Shown here in pieces: positions 1 through 8,705 of a stretch of DNA of 57,977 nucleotides. This DNA is from Nocardia amamiensis NBRC 102102 (GTDB lineage: Bacteria > Actinomycetota > Actinomycetes > Mycobacteriales > Mycobacteriaceae): NCBI RefSeq assembly GCF_001612745.1, contig NZ_BDBA01000083.1:1-57977 (forward strand), given 5' to 3'. A program made the position numbers and the translations under genes. The notes below the pieces were generated by a model. It had not been told where the DNA came from. It saw only the letters and a list, made by a program, of their open reading frames with translations, and did no database searches. Within the stretch, counting starts at the first letter, position 1; every line of letters begins with the position of its first letter.

Positions 1-2
1 CG

Positions 3-149
3 AAGGCACGCGGGCTGTGGCCGTTCAACGTGGGCAATCGTTTCCAGATCGCACCACCACTGACCACGACGGCGGACGAGCTGCGGGACGGCTTGGCGAT
101 CATCGACGACGTGCTCGACGTCGCCGACGGCTACGTCCAGATGAGCTGA
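3..149 (+). CDS. C-terminal end of a class III aminotransferase (partial)
   Basis: The reading frame is open from the left edge to a TGA at 147-149 and codes for the last 48 residues of a protein. The stretch with NRFQIAPPLTTTADELRDGL followed by a helix ending in VADGYVQMS looks like the C-terminal end of PLP-dependent class III (ornithine/GABA-type) aminotransferases. The active-site lysine lies outside the window, so the substrate cannot be told. No start codon is present because the gene begins to the left. Confidence 0.55.
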   Translation, partial: KARGLWPFNVGNRFQIAPPLTTTADELRDGLAIIDDVLDVADGYVQMS

Positions 150-159
150 TCCACGGGAC

Positions 160-678
160 TCAGTGCGGCGTCAGCTCGACCACGACCGCGCCCTGCTGCC
201 AGGTCTGATAGATGTCGGCCTTCGACGGTGCACCGTCGGCGGTGAAGCCGATCCCGTTGAACTTCGCGTTCTGCGGGTTGTCCCGCGCGATGATGTCGTA
301 GAGCCGCAGCACGTCGGCCTCGCTGGTGTGGACCACCGGATCGAACGTGCGCGGCTTGCCGCCGAACGACGCCCGGACGGGGTCACCCGCGCGCAGATTC
401 TTGACCCAAGGCCGCAGGGCGGTTCCGATCAACAGGGTGTCGCTGTGCTTGGTATAGGCCACGGGCACGTCGTAGACCGCGCCCGACTTACGCCCCACGA
501 CGTGCAGGATCATCAGCCGCTTGCCGACGACCCCGGAGATGCCCGGCACGCCCAGCAGCGTCCGCACGATCCGGTTGACCACGTTCTGGTACGACCGGAT
601 GGGTTCGGGACCCGACGTAGTCGGTGTGCCGTAAGGGTTTTCGGACGAAGACGAATCGGGAACAGATGCCTCGCTCAT
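160..678 (-). CDS. Deazaflavin (F420)-dependent nitroreductase family protein (DDN-like)
   Basis: This 172-residue protein has the split-barrel DDN signature: a hydrophobic start to the barrel followed by HVVGRKSGAVYDVPVAY, then a WVKNLRAGDPV motif. Characterised relatives (M. tuberculosis Ddn) use F420H2 to reduce quinones and nitro compounds at the membrane; the substrate here is unknown. I chose the ATG at 678, preceded by a G-rich stretch. An in-frame ATG at 756 would add a hydrophobic 26-residue N-terminus and is possible. It is divergent from the arsC-family gene and shares its upstream region. Confidence 0.75.
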   Translation of the reverse strand: MSEASVPDSSSSENPYGTPTTSGPEPIRSYQNVVNRIVRTLLGVPGISGVVGKRLMILHVVGRKSGAVYDVPVAYTKHSDTLLIGTALRPWVKNLRAGDPVRASFGGKPRTFDPVVHTSEADVLRLYDIIARDNPQNAKFNGIGFTADGAPSKADIYQTWQQGAVVVELTPH

Positions 679-848
679 GGCCCCCAGTATCGAGTAGCCC
701 AGCGCGATGTGCAGCCCGACGACCGGTACCGCCAGCACAGCCGCGGTGTTGCTCATCGGCCTCGTACCCGCGGGGACGGTCCCAACAAGGGGCTTCTCGA
801 CCGCGGAGTGCTCTATGTGCGGCCGGGGCCCCTCGGTACCCTGCTCGT

Positions 849-1217
849 ATGACTTCCGGACAGACCGAGATCTGGCACAACCCGCGGTGCAGCAAGAGCC
901 GCAACGCCACGGCGTTCCTGGACGACGCCGGTGTCGACTACACCGTGCGGAAGTACCTGGACCAGCCGCCCACCGCCGACGAACTCCGCGACGTGTTGCG
1001 GCGGTTGGGCGCCGAACCATGGGACATCACCCGCACCGGCGAACAGATCGCCAAGGATCTGGGCATGGCGAGTTGGGAGCGCACCGCCGCCGACCGGGAC
1101 CGGTGGATCACGGCGCTCGTCGAACATCCGATCCTGATCCAGCGCCCGATCGTGTTCACCGCCGACGGCGCGGCGATGGTCGCGCGCGACGAGGCAGCGC
1201 TGCGCGATCTGCTCTGA
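849..1217 (+). CDS. arsC: ArsC/Spx-family thioredoxin-fold reductase
   Basis: This 122-residue protein opens with WHNPRCSKSRNA, the glutaredoxin-coupled arsenate reductase motif with catalytic cysteine at position 14. Later it has a RPIVF segment, matching the ArsC core that positions the third oxyanion-binding arginine. The family reduces arsenate to arsenite using glutathione/glutaredoxin or, in actinobacteria, other low-molecular-weight thiols. No arsB, arsR or acr3 lies nearby, so a role in arsenic resistance is inferred from sequence only. YfgD-like paralogues without such a role look similar. Confidence 0.8.
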   Translation: MTSGQTEIWHNPRCSKSRNATAFLDDAGVDYTVRKYLDQPPTADELRDVLRRLGAEPWDITRTGEQIAKDLGMASWERTAADRDRWITALVEHPILIQRPIVFTADGAAMVARDEAALRDLL

Positions 1218-1222
1218 CGATC

Positions 1223-1253
1223 ATCGGCTCCGCGTCGGTATTCACGAGCCGAT
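1223..1253 (+). terminator. Possible terminator hairpin after arsC-family gene
   Basis: Arms ATCGGCTC (1223-1230) and GAGCCGAT (1246-1253) form a perfect 8-bp stem with a 15-nt loop, 5 nt after the stop codon at 1217. There is no T-tract, which is common in high-GC actinobacteria. Confidence 0.4.
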
Positions 1254-1322
1254 CCAGCCGGGATGGCGTCGCGGATCCGGACGCCCATTACAGGTCGGAC
1301 TCTGCGGGTAGGGTCGGCGGGC

Positions 1323-2003
1323 ATGAAGGTACAACTGCGCCACAGCCCCGCCTCGACCGTCGCGCGGTGCTTTCTCGCCGGGGGCGAACCGATGCGCGTC
1401 GAGAGCGGCGCCATGGTCGCCCATTCGGCGGGAGTCACGTTGCGGGCCAAGGCCGAAGGCGGCATCCTGGGCGGGTTGAAGCGGTCGTGGCTGGCTGGCG
1501 AATCGTTCTTCGTCTCGACGTTCACCGCGCCGCCGCAGGGCGGCTGGGTGGACGTGGCACCAGCGCTACCCGGCGACATGCTGAACTTGCAGATCACCCA
1601 GGACCGGCCGTTCTTCATCAGTCGTGGCGGCTGGATCGCCAATTCCTCCGGCGTGCAGCTGGAGGGCAAGTGGGGTGGTTTCGCGAACCTCTTCGGCGGC
1701 GAGGGCGGTTTCGGTGTGCGCGTGCACGGTGAGGGAGAGGTGGTCGTCGGCGTGTTCGGTGCGATCGATGTCATCGATCTGCAGCCGGGTGAGCCGATCA
1801 CGATCGACACCGGCCATGTGGTCGCCTACGACTTGGCGATGAACTTCACCATCCGGCGGGCGGTTTCGGGTCGTTCGATCCAGTCGCTGAAGTCCGGCGA
1901 GGGATTCGTGTTCGACTTCACCGGTCCCGGCCGGGTACTGCTGCAGACCCGCAACCCCGGCGCGCTCGCCGCTTGGGCGGGTTCGGTCGCCACGAGCGGC
2001 TGA
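1323..2003 (+). CDS. AIM24 family protein
   Basis: This 226-residue protein is rich in beta-strand segments, with PMRVESGAMVAHS near residue 20-35 and repeated Gly-rich turns such as GGLKRSWLAGESFF and GLVKSGEGFVFDFTGPG-like ends. This is typical of the AIM24/TIGR00266 beta-barrel family, whose biochemical role is unknown. The ATG at 1323 is chosen because homologues start with a short MKVQLR-like strand. Its TGA at 2001-2003 directly abuts the stop codon of the convergent Nudix gene. Confidence 0.8.
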   Translation: MKVQLRHSPASTVARCFLAGGEPMRVESGAMVAHSAGVTLRAKAEGGILGGLKRSWLAGESFFVSTFTAPPQGGWVDVAPALPGDMLNLQITQDRPFFISRGGWIANSSGVQLEGKWGGFANLFGGEGGFGVRVHGEGEVVVGVFGAIDVIDLQPGEPITIDTGHVVAYDLAMNFTIRRAVSGRSIQSLKSGEGFVFDFTGPGRVLLQTRNPGALAAWAGSVATSG

Positions 2004-2597
2004 TCACGTTGTGGGCTCCGCCGCGTCCTCTGGCCGGCGGGCGGCGAGCAAGCCGGGGATCAAGAGGCGGGTGTCGGGGACGAACGGCCAATCCGGGTCG
2101 GCCAGATGCGCGCGCAGCTCGGCGTCGGTCCACCACCATCCGTCGGCGATCTCGTCGGGTTGGTGCCGGACAGGTCCGTCGTAGCGCAGTTCGTACGCGA
2201 ACAGATGGCAGCGCATCGGCCGGTCGTCCCATTCGCCGTCCCACGTGGCGGTTGCCACGGGGGTGAACTCTTGGAGATCGGGCGTGACGCCCAATTCCTC
2301 GGCCAGTTCGCGCCGGGCGGTATCGTGCGGTGCTTCGCCCGGCGCGACCACCCCGCCCGCCAGACAGTCGTGCATACCCGCGAACACCAGTTTGGTGTCG
2401 GTGCGGCGGTGCACGTAGATCCGCGTGCCGTCGCGCGAGCGCAGCAGCACACCGGCACTGGCGTGCCACAATCCGTCGCGGTAGACGGTGGCGCGCTCGG
2501 CGGCGCCGATCGGGTTGCCCGCAGGGTCGTAGACCGCGATCGATTCGGTGCGCGGGTCCCCGGTGTACGGCGAGTCACGATGCGGCGGAGCGGCCAT
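2004..2597 (-). CDS. Nudix hydrolase, IDI/YfcD-like
   Basis: The 197-residue protein has a perfect Nudix box: G, five residues, E, seven residues, then REL-A-EE-L-GV within GVVAPGEAPHDTARRELAEE and the next residues. The upstream segment ERATVYRDGLWHASAGVLL resembles the YfcD/IDI-type subgroup, which hydrolyse nucleoside diphosphate-linked substrates or act like isopentenyl diphosphate isomerase; the substrate is not predictable. The ATG at 2597 follows a short leader. It converges with the AIM24 gene with no spacer: the two stop codons form TGATCA. Confidence 0.85.
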   Translation of the reverse strand: MAAPPHRDSPYTGDPRTESIAVYDPAGNPIGAAERATVYRDGLWHASAGVLLRSRDGTRIYVHRRTDTKLVFAGMHDCLAGGVVAPGEAPHDTARRELAEELGVTPDLQEFTPVATATWDGEWDDRPMRCHLFAYELRYDGPVRHQPDEIADGWWWTDAELRAHLADPDWPFVPDTRLLIPGLLAARRPEDAAEPTT

Positions 2598-2651
2598 TGA
2601 TCGAGAGTAACGTGAACCCCGCACGCCACTCCTGAGAGAGGATCGCCGCCC

Positions 2652-3038
2652 ATGGTGCTTCCGCACGCACTGGCGAATTTCAACCGGCATGTCACCAATC
2701 CCACCACGGGCCTGGTCGCGGGCCGGGCGCCCGGTTTCGGCATCGTGCTACACAAAGGCCGGAAGTCCGGGCGGTCCTACCGGACGCCGGTGATGGTCTT
2801 CGAACAGGACGGCGCCTTCCGCATCGCGCTGACGTACGGGCAAAACGTCGACTGGGTCAAGAACATTCGCGCCGCGGGCGGATTCGCGCTGGAGACCCGT
2901 GGGCGCGTCGTGGATCTGACCGATCCGGTGGTCGAGCATGACCGGTCCGCGAGCTGGGCGCCGTTGGGTGTCCGGCAGGTCCTGAAGACGATCTCGGCCG
3001 AATACTATGTCGAGGCCCGCGCGGCGAACCGACTCTGA
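2652..3038 (+). CDS. Second DDN-like deazaflavin-dependent nitroreductase family protein
   Basis: This protein of 128 residues has HKGRKSGRSYRTPVMVF and YGQNVDWVKNIRAAGG, the two hallmark motifs of the F420-dependent DDN/quinone reductase split barrel, and overall resembles the gene at 160-678. It starts at an ATG 14 nt after the run GAGAGAGG. It is divergent from the Nudix gene at 2004-2597, leaving a 54-bp shared promoter region. The redox partner F420 is common in Nocardia and Mycobacterium; the substrate is unknown. Confidence 0.75.
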   Translation: MVLPHALANFNRHVTNPTTGLVAGRAPGFGIVLHKGRKSGRSYRTPVMVFEQDGAFRIALTYGQNVDWVKNIRAAGGFALETRGRVVDLTDPVVEHDRSASWAPLGVRQVLKTISAEYYVEARAANRL

Positions 3039-3476
3039 GGCGGTGGTCCTGCGTCCGAGCAAATCGGCGGTCGCCGACCAGGCAAGGACGCAGATATGGC
3101 CGCTGCAGAGGGCGCGTCTGCAACGCAGAGAAGCGAATACCTCTGGTAGGAGCTGGCCGGCTAGTTCGGACTCCACCCCGAGAGCCACGGGGTCGACCTT
3201 CTCGGCCGACCGCCTCGTCGCGTAGTGGGCGGCGCCGTCGCCGCAGTGATATCGCGCCGCAGCGCGAAACGGGCCTGACGACCTGCTGATATGGCTTTGA
3301 CGACGCACCTGGGGACAGGTTCGCTGCGTCAGCGCTTTCGATCAGATGTCCCCCGCCGGGCGGCCGATCGGCCTGCCGTCGCTGACCGACGTGCGTAGCG
3401 GCGTGGTGGGACGATCCGGACGCACAGTGTCACTGTCCGCGGTTGGCGCGAATCGACCGAGCTGAGCCCCACGTGA
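3039..3476. other. Intergenic region with no recognised gene
   Basis: I find no open frame here with family-like sequence. The visible structure is a 13-nt palindrome ACAGTGTCACTGT at 3424-3436, which could be a regulator site, and a terminator hairpin beginning at 3477. Confidence 0.4.
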
Positions 3477-3511
3477 ACGCCGAGCCGGGGACTCGTCCAG
3501 CGGCTCGGCGT
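3477..3511 (-). terminator. Terminator hairpin downstream of slipin gene
   Basis: Arms ACGCCGAGCCG (3477-3487) and CGGCTCGGCGT (3501-3511) form a perfect 11-bp stem with a 13-nt loop. It lies 30 nt beyond the stop codon of the minus-strand SPFH gene that ends at 3541. Confidence 0.55.
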
Positions 3512-3540
3512 CCGGGTGCGCCACGCTGTCGCGTCGCGGG

Positions 3541-4191
3541 TCAGGCGTTGTCGCGCGGGTCGAGCACCACTTGGGCGCCGGGCACGGTCGCGACCTGGAG
3601 CGTCCGCAGGCGCAGCAGGGCCGGGTGCTGCTCGAGCAGCCGTGCGGTATTGGCCAGCGAGCGCAACGCCGCCGCCTCTGCACGCGCCTTTTCCAGCTCG
3701 GCGCGGCCGCGTTCCTTGGCCAGCACCGTCTCCAGCGCCGCCTTGCGCAGTTCGCCGGGCAGCATCAGATCGCGAGCGCGGACCCCGATGACCTGGATAC
3801 CCAGGCTCGCTACGGCCGCGCCGATCTCGCCGGGATCACCGGTGAGCAAGCCGCGATCGGCGATGAGCTCGTCGAGCGTGTGCGCGGCGACCGCGCCGCG
3901 GGCAGCGTCCTGGACCGCGGCGTAGAGCACCGTCTCCGCGTTCTGCGCGCCCATTGTGAACGCGGCCGGATCGGTGACCTGCCACTGCGCGGTGTAGCTG
4001 GCGCGCAGCGCGAGCCCGTCGCGGGTGAGCAACTCCTGCCCGGTGACATACAGCAGCCGGGGACGCATGTCGACCTCGATCAGCGTGCAGCGCTTCGCGT
4101 CGTACCGGTGCCGTCCGGGCTCCAGGATCCGCTCCAGCGTGCCGTCCCGGTACAGCAGCGTGCGCTGCCACTCCATCACCGTGGTGTACAT
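3541..4191 (-). CDS. SPFH/Band 7 (slipin-type) protein
   Basis: The 216-residue protein carries a stomatin/prohibitin-like core: LEPGRHRYDAKRCTLIEVDMR, then a conserved VTGQELLTRDGLALR strand pair and a QDAARGAVAAHTLDELI helix. A charged, Ala/Glu/Arg-rich coiled helix spans about residues 150-190 (LAKERGRAELEKARAEAAAL). There is no obvious N-terminal membrane helix, unlike most slipins, so it may be soluble or peripherally bound. The ATG at 4191 is preceded by GAAGGGAGTGAGACC, a good ribosome binding site. SPFH proteins scaffold membrane microdomains; the partner here is unknown. Confidence 0.75.
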   Translation of the reverse strand: MYTTVMEWQRTLLYRDGTLERILEPGRHRYDAKRCTLIEVDMRPRLLYVTGQELLTRDGLALRASYTAQWQVTDPAAFTMGAQNAETVLYAAVQDAARGAVAAHTLDELIADRGLLTGDPGEIGAAVASLGIQVIGVRARDLMLPGELRKAALETVLAKERGRAELEKARAEAAALRSLANTARLLEQHPALLRLRTLQVATVPGAQVVLDPRDNA

Positions 4192-4239
4192 GGTCTCACT
4201 CCCTTCCCCGACGTAAGTCGTTGTCCGCGTTGTCCTTCG

Positions 4240-4344
4240 GATGTCCTCCGCCACGGCCGCGGCGACGCGGCGGGGGCGTTGCCGGACGGATCCGGTCGGC
4301 CCGCAAGGCCGCGTCCGGCGCATGTGGCCATGGCGGAGGACATC
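4240..4344. repeat. Long nested inverted repeat upstream of the slipin gene
   Basis: An outer inverted repeat pairs 4240-4258 (GATGTCCTCCGCCACGGCC) with 4326-4344 (GGCCATGGCGGAGGACATC): 18 of 19 positions match. Nested within it, GCCGGACG at 4281-4288 pairs with CGTCCGGC at 4312-4319. As RNA this would fold into a two-tier hairpin about 105 nt long, about 50 nt upstream of the slipin start codon on the minus strand. It may be a structured leader, an attenuator or a remnant element; I cannot assign it to a known RNA family. Confidence 0.55.
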
Positions 4345-4676
4345 GGGAGAGGAATCGAACCCCAACAGACTTCGAGTCTGCGCCCCACCTGAAGGACGTG
4401 GCTGCGCCGACACGGAGAACGCGATCCGGAGAATCCGGTGCGCCCCTTACGCAACCGAGATCGACGATAGAGAACCAGGTATGCCGAACGCGAGCCATTT
4501 TCGCTCGGGCTATCCGTCCGTCGCTGCCTCGCCGGCGCGGGTCGCGATGCCAGCAGATCGCCGACGACGGCGCCGACCTGGGTGGCCAGGTCACCGTCGA
4601 CGGTGGCGCGCCCGAGCGTGTCCGAGCTGTCGGCCCAGTCGTTGAGATGGGGCCTACGGTCGGCCGCCGCACGGGG

Positions 4677-4964
4677 TCAGTTGTCGGTCACGTCCACGCC
4701 GCGCCAGAAGGCGACGTAATCCTTGATCTGCGCGGCTTTGGGCTTGGGGTCGGGGTAGTACCACGCGGCGTCGGGGTTGGTCTCGCCGTCGACCACCACG
4801 GTGTAGTAGCTGGCGGTGCCCTTCCACGGGCAGATCGTGTTGGTGTCGGAGGGCTGGAAGAACTCCGAGCGCACCGAATCCGGCGGGAAGTAGTGGTTGC
4901 CCTCGACAATGATGGTGTCGTCGCTGGTCGCGAGGACGCGGCCGTGCCAGGTTGCCGTTGCCAT
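4677..4964 (-). CDS. DUF427 domain protein
   Basis: This 95-residue protein matches the usual DUF427 length and pattern: GRVLATSDDTIIVEGNHYFP near the N-terminus, then CPWKGTASYYTVVVDG, AAWYYPDPKP and a final IKDYVAFWRGVDV. The family is a small all-beta fold widespread in actinobacteria, with no established function. The ATG at 4964 gives the standard N-terminus. It is transcribed in the same direction as the Nudix gene at 5025-5591, 60 nt upstream, so co-transcription is plausible. Confidence 0.8.
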   Translation of the reverse strand: MATATWHGRVLATSDDTIIVEGNHYFPPDSVRSEFFQPSDTNTICPWKGTASYYTVVVDGETNPDAAWYYPDPKPKAAQIKDYVAFWRGVDVTDN

Positions 4965-5024
4965 ACCTCGATTCTGCCCCAGTTCCACGGACGGTGCGTG
5001 GCCCCGCGGTCGGTCCGTCCGTGC

Positions 5025-5591
5025 TCAGGCGGACAGGTCGGGAGAGGGCGAAGTCGGCCCGGTTTCGCAGCGGTGGAGCTCGACGGCCAATGCGATGAGT
5101 TCGCTCATGTGGTCGCCGTCGGTCCGGGCTTGCCGCATGGCCTCGTCGACGGGAAAGGTGCGGACCTCGAGGATCTGTTCGGCATCTGCCGGGTTGGTCG
5201 GTACCGAGTCCAGTAGCACGTCCGCCGTGCACCACAGCCACGCCTTGTGCGGATGCGGCTGCCACTCGCGGAACGGCGCGGGTTGGTTGCTCGTCGCGTG
5301 ATGGGCGCCGAACCATCGGATCGGGCCGACCGGGCGCGCTCCCGCCTCCTCGCGTAACTCCCGGCGAACACACGCGTCGACGGACTCGCCGCGCTCCCTG
5401 GTGCCGCCGGGAATCAGCCAGACGTCGCGATCGTCGCGGCAGAGCACGATCTGCTCGCCGACGAAGCAGACGACGTGGATATTGGTGACCAGGTCGTCGG
5501 GTGGAAGCGTGGTGGAGAAACGCACGTCCAGATCACCCCAGGCCCAGTGCGTCGGCGTGTGCAGCAAGGGGTAGCGGTCGGCGAGCGTCAC
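5025..5591 (-). CDS. Nudix hydrolase
   Basis: The 188-residue protein contains a full Nudix box, GGTRERGESVDACVRRELRE followed by EAGA, with catalytic glutamates in REL-REE. It starts with GTG at 5591 (MTLADRYPLL), as no ATG is suitably placed. The N-terminal part DLDVRFSTTLPPDDLVTNIHVVCFV matches bacterial MutT-like proteins of unknown substrate. It is probably in one transcript with the DUF427 gene downstream. Confidence 0.8.
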   Translation of the reverse strand: MTLADRYPLLHTPTHWAWGDLDVRFSTTLPPDDLVTNIHVVCFVGEQIVLCRDDRDVWLIPGGTRERGESVDACVRRELREEAGARPVGPIRWFGAHHATSNQPAPFREWQPHPHKAWLWCTADVLLDSVPTNPADAEQILEVRTFPVDEAMRQARTDGDHMSELIALAVELHRCETGPTSPSPDLSA

Positions 5592-5733
5592 AGTCCGACG
5601 GTAGCGGTCGCCGACCGCGATGTCCGCTGATTTCCGGCCCGGGATTGCGAGCTCTACCGTGAGACGGGAAGTGACGCAGCCGGATTCGGCGGTGCGGGCA
5701 CTGCGCCGGCGGCAATCGCCGTGCCGCTGGACG

Positions 5734-6948
5734 TCATCGTTCGCGGGCCAGTGCCCGGTAGCTGACGTGCCACAGCCACTCCACCGGTCCCCGCTCGAAG
5801 CGGCGCAGCCACAGGTGTGCGCAGGCGGCGATGATCAGCGCCACCAGCAGATAGACCCCGACGGTGAACGGAACCCGGTCGCCGGGCGAGATCCGGGCGG
5901 CGAGCCCGAAACCCCAGCCGTAGCAGAGGATCGACGCCACCAGGTTCTGCAGGATGTAGCAGCTGAGCGCGGTGCGGCCGATCTCGGTGAGGCGGCGCCC
6001 GGCGAATCCGGCCCGCGGCCGCCGCACGTACCACTCGGCTGCCGCCGCGAGAATGCCGAGGGAGACGAACGGAGCGCTGCCGTAGCGGGTGAACAGGATG
6101 AGATCGCCGCCACCCGCGATACCGGCGATCAGGTCGATCGGCGCGGCGACGCCGAAGCCGATGATCATGAGCCGCTTGCGGATCCGCGCGCCATCCGGGC
6201 GGAACACCCCCGCGCGGAACAGCCGGGCGCCGACCAGGAACAGCGCGACCGACATCGCGAACACGAAGACCGCCTCGATCCGGAACAGGCCCGCATTCTC
6301 CAGCCGGAACATCGCGAGATCCCAGAACGATCCGTCGGCGTAGGGATTCGGGTCCAGCGGCCGGTCTGCCGCCGAATCCTCTTGCGGTACAAAGGCCATG
6401 GCAGTGGCGATCCAGGTCAGCAGGGCGACGTGCACGCCGGCCGCTGCGACCAGCCAGCGTCGCTGCGCGCGCTCTCCGGTGGCCAGCACGAACGCGACGG
6501 CCAGGCCGGTCACCGCGTAGCCCATCAGCACGTCGAACTCGGCGACGAACACGAAATTCAGCAGGCCGTCCAGGAACAGCAGTCCCGCGCGCCAGGGGTA
6601 CTTCCCCGGCCAGCGCCGCCCCGCTTTGGTCGCCGAGCGCTGCTGGATGGCGAGGCCGATGCCGAACATGATGGTGAGCAGCCCGAGGAACTTGCCCTGC
6701 GCCAGTTGCTGGAGCACCCGTTCGGTCCAGATCCATTCGCCGGACGATGCGCCGAGCTCTTGGAGGTAGCCGATCAGCCCCCGCGGGTGGGTCAGGATCC
6801 AGATATTGGTGCCCAGCGTGCCGAGAATGGCGATGCCCCGTAGCACGTCCAAGGCGACGAGTCGGGCGGGCGGGAGTGAGTTCCGCGGAACCGTCGTGCC
6901 GGAGTGGCCCGGCGTGTCGCCGCGCGGATCGGCGATGGATTCGGTCAT
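5734..6948 (-). CDS. DUF418 family integral membrane protein
   Basis: The 404-residue protein has the DUF418 N-terminal signature RLVALDVLRGIAILGTLGTN and a C-terminal region with GRTALSCYILQNLVASIL, GWGFGL and an ending like RRFERGPVEWLWHVSYRAL. About eight to ten hydrophobic helices are visible. Relatives such as YeiB are uncharacterised membrane proteins, possibly acyltransferase-like, placed in the cytoplasmic membrane. The ATG at 6948 is the first in frame. It is divergent from dop, with a 121-bp gap. Confidence 0.8.
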   Translation of the reverse strand: MTESIADPRGDTPGHSGTTVPRNSLPPARLVALDVLRGIAILGTLGTNIWILTHPRGLIGYLQELGASSGEWIWTERVLQQLAQGKFLGLLTIMFGIGLAIQQRSATKAGRRWPGKYPWRAGLLFLDGLLNFVFVAEFDVLMGYAVTGLAVAFVLATGERAQRRWLVAAAGVHVALLTWIATAMAFVPQEDSAADRPLDPNPYADGSFWDLAMFRLENAGLFRIEAVFVFAMSVALFLVGARLFRAGVFRPDGARIRKRLMIIGFGVAAPIDLIAGIAGGGDLILFTRYGSAPFVSLGILAAAAEWYVRRPRAGFAGRRLTEIGRTALSCYILQNLVASILCYGWGFGLAARISPGDRVPFTVGVYLLVALIIAACAHLWLRRFERGPVEWLWHVSYRALARER

Positions 6949-7069
6949 GCCCAGACTATCGCGCCGACCTGCGCCATAGCGGGTCCTCCGGAAGTACTAC
7001 CTGCGGTATGACATTCAACTCCGCCGGTCGCGACAGGTGCGGCGGGCCGCGTCGCCTAGGCTCGACAGC

Positions 7070-8569
7070 ATGCAGCGCATCATCGGAATCGAGGTCGAAT
7101 ACGGCATCTCGACCCCAACCGAGCCGTCGGCCAACCCGATCCTCACCTCCACGCAGGCGGTTCTGGCCTACGCCGCGGCCGAGGGCGTACCGCGCGCGAA
7201 GCGCACCCGCTGGGACTACGAGGTGGAGTCGCCGCTGCGCGACGCGCGGGGATTCGACCTGAGCCGGATGAACGGACCGGCACCGGTGATCGACGCCGAC
7301 GAGGTCGGTGCGGCCAACATGATCCTCACCAACGGCGCGCGGCTCTATGTGGACCACGCCCACCCGGAATACTCCGCGCCGGAGGTCACCGACCCGCTGG
7401 ACGCGGTGATCTGGGACAAGGCAGGCGAGCGGGTGATGGAGGCCGCGGCACGGCACGCCTCGAGCGTTCCGGGGGCGCCGCGGCTGCAGCTGTACAAGAA
7501 CAATGTCGACGGCAAGGGCGCCTCCTACGGCACCCACGAGAACTACCTCATGAGCCGGGAGACGCCGTTCAACCAGATCATCGTCGGGCTCACGCCGTTC
7601 TTCGTGTCCCGCCAGGTGATCTGCGGGTCCGGCCGGGTCGGCATCGGCCAGTCCGGCGATCAGGCGGGGTTCCAGCTGTCCCAGCGCTCGGACTACATCG
7701 AGGTCGAGGTCGGCCTCGAGACCACGCTCAAACGCGGGATCATCAACACCCGCGACGAACCGCACGCCGATGCCGACAAGTACCGCAGGCTGCATGTCAT
7801 CATCGGCGACGCGAACCTGGCCGAGATGTCGACCTACCTGAAGGTCGGCACCACCGCCCTGGTGCTCGACCTGATCGAGGCCGGCGAGGACCTGTCGGAT
7901 CTGCAGCTGGCCCGCCCGGTCACCGCGGTGCACACGATCAGCCACGACCCGACGCTGCGCGCGACCGTCGCGCTCGCCGACGGGCGCGAGCTCACCGGTC
8001 TCGCACTGCAGCGCGTCTACCTGGACCGGGTGATCAAGTTCGTCGACCGCACCGGCAACGACGACAAGCGCGTCGTGGACATCATCGAGAACTGGGCCAT
8101 GGTGCTGGACCTGCTCGAACGCGACCCGATGGAGTGCGCGACCCTGCTCGACTGGCCTGCCAAGCTGCGCCTGCTCGAGGGCATGCGCAACCGGGAGGGC
8201 CTCGGCTGGGCGGCCCCCAAGCTGCATCTGATGGACCTGCAGTACTCCGACGTGCGGCTGGACAAGGGTCTCTACAACCGCCTGGTCGCCCGCGGCTCGA
8301 TGAAGCGGCTGGTCAGCGAACAGCAGGTGCTGGACGCCATGACCAACCCGCCCACCGACACCCGCGCCTACTTCCGCGGCGAATGCCTGCGCCGCTTCGG
8401 CGCAGACATCGCGGCGGCGAGCTGGGACTCGGTGATCTTCGACCTGGGCGGCGATTCCCTGGTGCGCATCCCCACCCTGGAACCGCGCCGCGGCACGAAG
8501 GCGCATGTCGGCAAGCTGCTCGACGGTGTGGACACCGCTGCCGACCTCGTCGAGCAACTGACCACCTGA
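7070..8569 (+). CDS. dop: Pup deamidase/depupylase Dop
   Basis: Dop deamidates the C-terminal Gln of Pup to Glu and also removes Pup from substrates. This 499-residue protein matches the family length. The N-terminus [14 protein letters not shown] carries the metal/ATP-binding glutamates, and [17 protein letters not shown] carries the nucleophilic aspartate at residue 95, the same number as in M. tuberculosis Dop. The Dop-specific loop (about residues 40-75, [17 protein letters not shown] onwards) is present and distinguishes it from PafA. I chose the ATG at 7070. It heads the proteasome locus, with pup 136 bp downstream. Confidence 0.95.
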   Translation: MQRIIGIEVEYGISTPTEPSANPILTSTQAVLAYAAAEGVPRAKRTRWDYEVESPLRDARGFDLSRMNGPAPVIDADEVGAANMILTNGARLYVDHAHPEYSAPEVTDPLDAVIWDKAGERVMEAAARHASSVPGAPRLQLYKNNVDGKGASYGTHENYLMSRETPFNQIIVGLTPFFVSRQVICGSGRVGIGQSGDQAGFQLSQRSDYIEVEVGLETTLKRGIINTRDEPHADADKYRRLHVIIGDANLAEMSTYLKVGTTALVLDLIEAGEDLSDLQLARPVTAVHTISHDPTLRATVALADGRELTGLALQRVYLDRVIKFVDRTGNDDKRVVDIIENWAMVLDLLERDPMECATLLDWPAKLRLLEGMRNREGLGWAAPKLHLMDLQYSDVRLDKGLYNRLVARGSMKRLVSEQQVLDAMTNPPTDTRAYFRGECLRRFGADIAAASWDSVIFDLGGDSLVRIPTLEPRRGTKAHVGKLLDGVDTAADLVEQLTT

Positions 8570-8626
8570 CACAGCACGGCGACAAAATCGGCACACTGTC
8601 GGCGCTGGTAGGTAGTGTTGAGGGAC

Positions 8627-8681
8627 GAGCACGGACAATGCTCATGATCGGGACCGTGCTCACAATGGGTCCCGATCATGA
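8627..8681 (+). promoter_or_regulatory. Overlapping inverted repeats in the pup leader
   Basis: Inverted repeat A pairs GAGCACGG (8627-8634) with CCGTGCTC (8654-8661). Inverted repeat B pairs TCATGATCGGGACC (8642-8655) with GGTCCCGATCATGA (8668-8681), a perfect 14-bp stem. The two share 8654-8655, and the 5' arm of B lies in the loop of A, so the hairpins would be mutually exclusive or form a pseudoknot. The pup start is 25 nt further on. The segment could be an attenuator-like switch or a pair of operators; which is unknown. Confidence 0.55.
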
Positions 8682-8705
8682 TGAGGACAGAGGAGGTCGG
8701 CTGCC

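Noticed and set aside
4330..4425. A tRNA gene on the minus strand
   Set aside because: A T-arm-like and an anticodon-arm-like stem are visible, but the variable loop is almost absent, the acceptor stem is weakly paired and the GCCA end is 6 nt too far. It is not a functional tRNA by eye.
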